From assembly GCA_023055505.1 (NCBI GenBank), contig JALIRH010000049.1:3224001-3288000 (forward strand): a stretch of 64,000 bases of DNA. Reading direction: 5' to 3'. Numbering within the stretch: the stretch's first letter is position 1; each line of letters starts with the position of its first letter. This document shows positions 58,035 to 64,000 of this stretch, one piece after another. A program made the position numbers and the translations under genes. A model generated the notes under the pieces. The model was not told where the DNA came from. It did not search any database and saw only the letters and a program-made list of their open reading frames with translations. The stretch is from Callipepla californica brunnescens. Lineage: Eukaryota > Chordata > Aves > Galliformes > Odontophoridae.

Positions 58035-58422
58035 TGTAGTTAAGTGAAAAACTTAGAAAGAAGCTGTGGCGGTTACCAGACAGAAATAGGACCCACAGGG
58101 GCCCCTTGACTCCTGGGAAACCATGGTAACACTATCTTGAAGATGAGAGAAGAAGAACAAGTAAGGCCAAATATGGAGAAGACAAGACATGCCACAGATC
58201 TATTGGGTAGAGATAACCATAGCATAGGTGATTGGTGGTACTGTGATGAAGAAGGTTGTAAGAAGAGTGTGTTGCTAACAATAAACGCCATTTGCTGCTC
58301 ACCGCATCGGTGTATGGATGCAGTCATTTGGCCCGGTCAGGCGGGTCTTGTGCACAGACACTAGAGGGACCGTAAATCGTAGGATACACGTTGGGAAAGA
58401 CAACAAAAGGATAAAGGCAACA
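58035..58422 (+). repeat. ERV-C1 3' LTR
   Basis: 388 bp from TGTAGT to GCAACA, same length as the 5' LTR with about ten substitutions, three of them clustered near 58155. AATAAA at 58280-58285. Confidence 0.93.
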
Positions 58423-60683
58423 CGGCCCCATTGATTCCTATGGCCCCAATGATTCCTATGGTCCCATTGATCCCTATGGCCCCGTTGAGTTCTATGGCCC
58501 CGTTGAGTTCTATGGCCCCATTGAGTTCTATGACTCCATTGATTCCTATGGCCCCACTGATTCCTAAGGCCCCATTGATTCCTATGGTCCCATTGATCCC
58601 TAAGGCCTCATTGATCCCTATGGCCACATTGAGTTCTATGGCCCCACTGATCCCTATGGCCCCATTGATTCCTCTGGCCCCATTGATCCCTAAGGCCCCA
58701 TTGATTCCTATGGCCTCATTGATTCCTGTGGCCCCACTGATCCCTATGGCTCCATTGATCGCTGTGGCCCCATTGATCCCTATGGCCCCTGTCCCCATTG
58801 ATTCCTATGGCCCCATTGATCCCTATGGCCCCATTGAGTTCTACAGCCCCATTGATCCCTATGGCCCCATTGATTCCTATGGCCCCATTGATTCCTGTGG
58901 CCCCATTGATCCCTGTGGCCCCATTGATTCCTATGTCCCCATTGATCCCTGTGGCCCCATTGATCCCTATGGCTCCATTGATCCCTATGGCTACATTGAT
59001 CCCTATGGCCCCATTGAGATCTATAGCCCCATTGATTCCTATTGCCCCATTGATTCCTATGGTTCCATTGATTCCTGTGGTCCCATTGATCCCTATGGCC
59101 ACATTGATCCCTATGGCTCATTGATTCCTATGGCCCCATTGATCCCTATGGCCCCACTGAATTCTATGGTCCCACTGATTCCTATGGCCCCATTGATTCC
59201 TATGGTCCCATTGATTCCTATGGTCCCATAGATCCCTATGGCCCCATTGAGTTCGATGGCCCCATTGATTCCTATGGTCCCATTGATCCCTAAGGCCCCA
59301 TTGAGTTCTATGGCCCCATTGATTCCTATGGTCCCATTGATCCCTAAGGCCCCATTGATTCCTATGGCCCTATTGAGTTCTATGGCCACATTGATTCCTA
59401 CGGCCCCATTGATTCCTGTGGCCCCATTGATCCCCATGGCCCCATTGATCCCTCTGGCTCCATTGATTCCTATGGCCCCATTGATTCCTATAGTCCCATT
59501 GATCGCTGTGGCCCCATTGATCCCTATGGTTTCATTGATTCCTATGGCCCCATTGATTCCTATGGCCCCATTGATCCCTATGGCCCCATTGATGACTATG
59601 GCCTCATTGATTCCTATGGCCCCATTGATCATTATGTTCTCATTGATTCCTATGGCCCCATTGATTCCTGTGGCCCCATTGATCCCTATGGCTCCATTGA
59701 TCCCTATGTCCCCATTGATTCCTATGGCCCCAATGATCCCTATGGCACCATTGATCCCTATGGCCCCATTGATTCCTATGCCCCATTGATTCCTATGGCC
59801 CCATTGATTCCTATGGCCCCACTGATTCCTATGGTCCCATTGATCCTTGTGGCCACATCGATTCCTATGGCCCCATTGATTCCTATGGCCCCATTGATTC
59901 CTACGGCCCCATCGATCCCTATGGCCCCATTGATCCCTATTTCCCCATTGATTCCTATGGCCCCCACTGATTCCTATAGTCCCATTGATCGCTGTGGCCC
60001 CATTGATCCCTATGGTTTCATTGATTCCTATGGCCCCATATATTCCTATGGCCCCATTTATCCCTATGTCCCCATTGATGACTATGGCCTCATTGATACC
60101 TATGGCCCCATTGATCACTATGGTCTCATTGATTCCTATGGCCCCATTGATTCCTATGGTCCCACTGAGTTCTATGGCCCCATTGATCCCTATGGTCCCA
60201 TTGAATCCTGTGGCCCCATTTATCCCTATGGCCCCACTGAGTTCTGTGGCCTTACTGATTCTGATGGCCCCATTGAGTTCTATGGCCCCACTGATCCCTA
60301 TGGCCCCATTGATCCCTATGGCCCCATGGATCCCTATGGCCCCATTAATTCCTATGGCCCCATTAATCCCTATGGCCCCTTTGAGTTCTATGGCCGCGTT
60401 GATTCCTATGGCCCAATGATCCCTATGGTCCCATTGATTCCTTTGGCCCCATTGAGTTCTATGGCCCCATTTATCCCTATGGCCCCACTGAGTTCTATGG
60501 CCCCACTGATTCCTATGGCCCCATTTATTCCTATGGCCCCACTGATCCCTATTGCCCCATTGATCCCTATGGCCTCATTGATCCCTATTGCCCCATTAAT
60601 TCCTATTGCCCCATTGAGTTCTATGGCCGCATTGATTCCTATGGCCGCATTGATCCCTATGGCCCCATTGATCCCTATGGCCC
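58423..60683 (+). repeat. 18-bp satellite, block IV
   Basis: Same satellite and orientation between ERV-C1 and ERV-C2. The last 505 bp (from about 60179) duplicate 50126-50630. A 486-bp (27-monomer) repeat is visible within it. Confidence 0.96.
59491..60145 (+). repeat. 486-bp higher-order repeat
   Basis: TAGTCCCATTGATCGCTGTGG and the series after it (TATGGTTTC, GATGACTATGGCCTC) begin at 59491 and again at 59977, an offset of 486 bp or 27 monomers. Confidence 0.75.
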
Positions 60684-61071
60684 TGTAGTTAAGTGAAAAA
60701 CTTAGAAAGATGCTGTGGCGGTTACCAGACAGAAATAGGACCCACAGGGGCCCCTTGACTCCTGGGAAACCATGGTAACACTATCTTGAAGGTGAGAGAA
60801 GATTAACAATTAAGGCCAAATATGGAGAAGACAAGACATGCCACAGATCTATTGGGTAGAGATAACCATAGCATAGGTGATTGGTAGTACTGTGATGAAG
60901 AAGGTTTTAAGAAGAGTGTGTTGCTGACAATAAACGCCATTTGCTGCTCACCGCATCGGTGTATGGATGCAGTCATTTGGCCCGGTCAGGCGGGTCTTGT
61001 GCACAGACACTAGAGGGACCGTAAATCGTAGGATACACTTTGGGAAAGACAACAAAAGGGTAAAGGCAACA
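60684..61071 (+). repeat. ERV-C2 5' LTR
   Basis: 388 bp, identical by eye to the ERV-C1 5' LTR and not to its 3' LTR. AATAAA at 60929-60934. Confidence 0.93.
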
Positions 61072-61073
61072 AA

Positions 61074-61091
61074 TGGTGACCCCGACGTGCC
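61074..61091 (+). other. ERV-C2 primer binding site, tRNA-Trp
   Basis: Same 18 bases as in ERV-C1. Confidence 0.85.
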
Positions 61092-61289
61092 TGCAAGCCC
61101 GTGGAACTGGGTCCACGGAAGGCCGGTAGGGCGACCTCCGCATCGATGCGCCGACGGTAACGGTCGGGCCGAGGTGCCCGTGGCGTCCTGAGCGCTGAAT
61201 CGGTCAGCGGCCACGGAAGTCGGGAGCGGTGTGGATACTGCGGTAGGCAGCTAGGCGTTCCTGAATTTGGATATCGGTGCCGTGCCGGT

Positions 61290-63118
61290 ATGGAGCAATT
61301 GATTAAGGTACTCCTTTATTTGTCTAAGGACTATTGTGGCAAGAACGCTCCTTCTAAGAAGGAGCTTGCTAAATTGCTTTCTACTTTGATGGGGGAGTGC
61401 TTTGTTTTTGCCCCCAGGGATGTATTACGTCATGGAAAGTGGGACGACATTACGTCTGCCCTAGTCCAACATTCCCTGCGGGATACAAAGACAAAGAAAC
61501 TGCGGAGCTAAAAACCTGGGGGTTGATACTGGGCGCGCTCAAAGCCGCTCGGGAGGAAGGAAAGCTTTTGCGTACTGTACGCGATCTTGATGTCCTAGAA
61601 ATGTTCGCGGGCGGAAAAAGGGGGTGGGCAGGCTCTTCCCCTTCTCCTCTTTCAGCTGACTACGAGGGGACCGGCTCAGGACCGTGTGCAACGAGCCGTT
61701 GTGAGAGAAAGGATGCTGATGTGTTCTCTGATGATGCTGCTGGCATAACACCGCCTCCTCAGCCGGATGAGTCTCCACCACCGCCTCGGCTCTCCCCGAC
61801 GGCCCCACCTCCGTATCCGCCATTATATCCTTCTTTGTCGTCCTCTGCAGAGGGGCGGGCAGATGATGGTCTCGCTTCTCCTGGTGGGCGGGAGGCGATT
61901 GACGATCCAGGGGCGGGAATTGGATGTGGGCGGGGAATGAGAGATCTGGAGGTGGAGCTCGGACGTGAGGGCTGCAATGCTGATTGGCAGGGCGGTGCCT
62001 TTCAACGGAGAGACAGAGCACGCCTGCAGCCGTCAGCCACGGATTGGGCTAAGATTAGGGAAGTTTTAGAAGGAACATCGTTATCAGTGGTGGCAATCCA
62101 CCCTGTGGTGGTTGGGGAGGAGGGGGGCCCTTTGTGGGTCCCATTAGACCCGAAAGGGGTCGCGCGCCTGGTAGAGGCGATTGAGAAGCGGGGCCTAGGA
62201 TCCCCGATGACAATGAATGCACTGGAGCTCCTAGCGGGCTCGGGACCATTACTACCATACGATGTTGAAACACTCATGCGCATCGTTTTAAAGCCAGTTC
62301 AATTTACAGTTTGGAAAGAGGAGTGGGTGAGTCAGCTTAAGCGTGTATTAACTACCGCTCAGGGAGACCCTGGTCATCCGATCCATGGGTCTGATATTAC
62401 CCGCCTTACAGGAACTGCAGCGGGACTTTTAACACCACAGGATCAGGTAGCGCATCTGCGCCCTGGAGAGATGATCGCGGCATCAGATGCTGCTCTGACA
62501 GCCTTTAGGAGGTTCGTACGGAGCACAGAACCATACACACCATGGACAAATATTACCCAGGGACCAGCAGAATCCTTTCAGGATTTTGCTAACAGGCTCA
62601 TTAAAGCAGTAGAAGCATCAGACTTACCGAGGGCTGTCCACAACCCAGTTATACTGGACTGCTTGCACCAGAGATCATCAGAAGGAATTAGGGTTCTTTT
62701 GCGTTCAGCCCCCATGAAATTGCATACTCCAGGAGAAGCGATCAAATATGTGATGGATAAAGAAAAGACAAGCTCGATGGAGCAGGTTCAACTCGCCGTG
62801 GCAGCCATGACCGTGAATGAGATAGGGAAGCAGGGAGCTGTTAGAGGCCCGTGCTTCCGATGCGGCCGGCTCGGCCACTTAAAAGCACATTGCACAGCGA
62901 ATAGCGACATATGTCAGCTATGTGGCAGACGCGGGCATGTAGCACCGCAGTGCAGAAAATATAATATCAATATGCAGGGAAACGGGGAAGGGAGGGGACC
63001 AATGGCCCAGGCCCCCTCCCCAGGACGGCAACGGGGGCCATCGAACGAGACCCCGCGACCAATGGAAAGGAGTACAATTCACCCACCAAAACATATGATC
63101 CGCCTGCCGTGGAATTAA
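61290..63118 (+). pseudogene. ERV-C2 Gag, same matrix frameshift
   Basis: Same layout as ERV-C1 Gag: first frame stops at 61509-61511, and the main frame is open from 61397 with PPPY, major homology region and two CCHC knuckles, ending at TAA 63116-63118. The single difference from ERV-C1 is A to G at 61783 in the proline-rich region, silent in the gag frame (Pro codon CCA to CCG). Confidence 0.87.
62977..63039 (+). promoter_or_regulatory. ERV-C2 gag/pro frameshift element
   Basis: GGGAAAC at 62977-62983 with the same downstream stem and possible pseudoknot as in ERV-C1. Confidence 0.75.
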
Positions 63119-63489
63119 TGCTTGATTGTCAGGATCAGCCATTAGTTAGGGCTTTCGTCTCGTTTGCGGGTTCACTACCTGTGTCATTTCAGGGACCCAG
63201 AACTGTGGAGATCACAGTCTTGCTTGATTCAGGAGCGGATGTGACCGTCATTTTGCTTACTGACTGGCCCACAGAATGGCCATTAGGGAACAATCAGGTT
63301 GTTGCTGGAGTTGGGGGCTCCACCAATATGAGAAAGGCCGGGGGTGAGGTTGAGATTGTGTTGATCAATAGGGATGGAACCTTGGAAAAACCACTCTTGC
63401 TCACACCTCTGGTCGCTCTGATCAAAGGTTCACTTCTAGGAAGGGATTTTTTGAGGTCTATTGGTGCCCACATTACAAATTTATGCTAA
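62983..63489 (+). CDS. ERV-C2 protease (pro)
   Basis: Identical by eye to ERV-C1 protease, with catalytic LLDSGAD and terminal GRDFL. Open from the slippery site to TAA 63487-63489. Confidence 0.85.
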   Translation, partial: RGREGTNGPGPLPRTATGAIERDPATNGKEYNSPTKTYDPPAVELMLDCQDQPLVRAFVSFAGSLPVSFQGPRTVEITVLLDSGADVTVILLTDWPTEWPLGNNQVVAGVGGSTNMRKAGGEVEIVLINRDGTLEKPLLLTPLVALIKGSLLGRDFLRSIGAHITNLC

Positions 63490-63578
63490 GGGCCACTGTC
63501 TGCCAATTGTCTCTCTGTTATGCCATCCCTTTGCGCTGGAAACAGGATGCTCATCCTGTTTGGGTGGATCAGTGGCCC
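63477..63578 (+). promoter_or_regulatory. ERV-C2 pro/pol frameshift element
   Basis: AAATTTA at 63477-63483 with the same 9-bp stem six bases downstream as in ERV-C1. Confidence 0.82.
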
Positions 63579-64000
63579 CTTCCTAGTGTGAAACTTTCAG
63601 CGCTTACCTCTCTTGTTGCTAAAGAATTGGAGTTAGGGCACATCGAACCATCTCTTAGTCAGTGGAACACCCCTGTATTTGTTATTAAGAAAAGGTCGGG
63701 GGCATTTCGTTTATTGCATGACTTACGTGCTGTTAATACACAGCTTCTTCCTTTTGGCCCAGTTCAGCAGGGCGGTCCTGTCCTATCAGCCATACCAAAG
63801 CAATGGCCAATGGTGGTGATTGATCTCAAGGATTGCTTCTTTTCCATTCCATTGGCTGAGCAGGACAGAGAGGCATTTGCATTTACTGTGCCTTGTGTTA
63901 ATAACAAAAGGCCCGCGGCACGATATCAGTGGCGTGTCCTTCTGCAGGGTATGGTATGTTCTCCAACTATATGCCAGTTGGTAGTAGGAAGGGTCTTAGA
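63483..64000 (+). CDS. ERV-C2 Pol, N-terminal RT part, cut by window end
   Basis: Open RT frame from the slippery site to the last base of the window, including the first catalytic Asp in IDLKDC and the LLQGM segment; the YMDD motif lies beyond the end. Whether the later pol breaks of ERV-C1 are shared cannot be seen here. Confidence 0.8.
   Translation, partial: MLRATVCQLSLCYAIPLRWKQDAHPVWVDQWPLPSVKLSALTSLVAKELELGHIEPSLSQWNTPVFVIKKRSGAFRLLHDLRAVNTQLLPFGPVQQGGPVLSAIPKQWPMVVIDLKDCFFSIPLAEQDREAFAFTVPCVNNKRPAARYQWRVLLQGMVCSPTICQLVVGRVL

Larger units (their letters stand above)
50631..58422 (+). mobile_element. ERV-C1, class II provirus with env
   Basis: 7.8-kb provirus with 388-bp LTRs, a tRNA-Trp primer site, gag, pro, pol, env and a polypurine tract. 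Flanks TGGCCC and CGGCCC are a six-base target duplication with one change, in the satellite. The frame order (gag, pro, pol in successive -1 frames) is betaretrovirus-like, while the primer site, pro/pol slip site, env type and env splicing are alpharetrovirus-like. Gag, pol and env each carry at least one break. The LTRs differ at about ten positions by eye (about 2.6 percent). Confidence 0.93.
50126..60178 (+). repeat. 10,053-bp tandem duplication, first unit
   Basis: From about 50126 the sequence recurs at about 60179 with constant offset 10053: satellite end, LTR, gag, pro and start of pol all match to the window end. I saw only two differences: C/T at 50143 versus 60196, and A/G at 51730 versus 61783. 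The unit holds about 500 bp of satellite, ERV-C1 and satellite block IV. Confidence 0.88.
60179..64000 (+). repeat. 10,053-bp tandem duplication, second unit (partial)
   Basis: Copy of the sequence from 50126 onward, continuing past the window end. Two differences seen in 3.8 kb. Confidence 0.88.
60684..64000 (+). mobile_element. ERV-C2, duplicate provirus, cut by window end
   Basis: The first 3317 bp of a second ERV-C provirus with the same left flank as ERV-C1. Because the flanking satellite is copied too, this is a segmental duplication rather than a second insertion. It carries the same gag break. Confidence 0.92.

Noticed and set aside
60684..64000. Independent second insertion of ERV-C
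   Set aside because: The left satellite flank is copied with it at a constant offset of 10053, which fits duplication and not a new insertion.

Overview
The window looks like bird nuclear DNA, probably galliform. It has antisense CR1 LINE pieces with an F-A-D-D reverse-transcriptase motif, an olfactory receptor relic of the bird-expanded OR14-like type, two related ERV-L-like retroviral families, and a class II (alpharetrovirus-related) provirus with a tRNA-Trp-type primer site. No bacterial features, CRISPR arrays or rRNA/tRNA genes were seen.

About 28 kb is one tandem satellite with an 18-bp unit (consensus CCCCATTGATYCCTATGG, plus a common GAGTTC variant), in four blocks: 1-17673, 24082-28138, 46384-50630 and 58423-60683. 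All blocks run in the same orientation. The unit is a multiple of three and lacks stops in four of six frames, so the satellite is full of long, near-meaningless open frames. It carries higher-order repeats (about 900, 1728, 612 and 486 bp) and a 10,053-bp tandem duplication that includes a provirus.

The blocks are separated by retroelements. ERV-A (17674-24081) is a full-length ERV-L-like provirus inside the satellite, with target duplication GATTC/GATTA. Its gag is intact, its pol lies in the same frame after one UAG, and its integrase is broken by two stops. From 28139 the satellite gives way to an antisense CR1 split by a solo ERV-A-family LTR, an AT-rich patch and a second solo LTR. A largely gene-poor unique region follows (30647-42813), holding a two-copy dispersed repeat, one coiled-coil exon candidate and the olfactory receptor pseudogene. 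ERV-B (42814-46383) is a related element that kept a long gag but lost protease-RT-RNase H. Its left flank is unique DNA and its right flank is satellite, so it sits on a recombination junction.

ERV-C1 (50631-58422) and its nearly identical partial copy ERV-C2 (60684 to the window end) are class II proviruses. Gag, pro and pol lie in three successive -1 frames, with slippery sites GGGAAAC and AAATTTA, each followed six bases later by a strong stem. The env is alpharetrovirus-like and appears to be spliced from the sixth gag codon. Gag, pol and env are each broken. ERV-C was inserted in the satellite (near-match duplication TGGCCC/CGGCCC), and provirus plus flanking satellite was then duplicated, or duplicated falsely in assembly.

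The best leads are the double frameshift architecture of ERV-C, the UAG gag-pol junction of ERV-A, the membrane-segment Gag proteins of ERV-A and ERV-B, and the frame-preserving satellite with its higher-order organisation.
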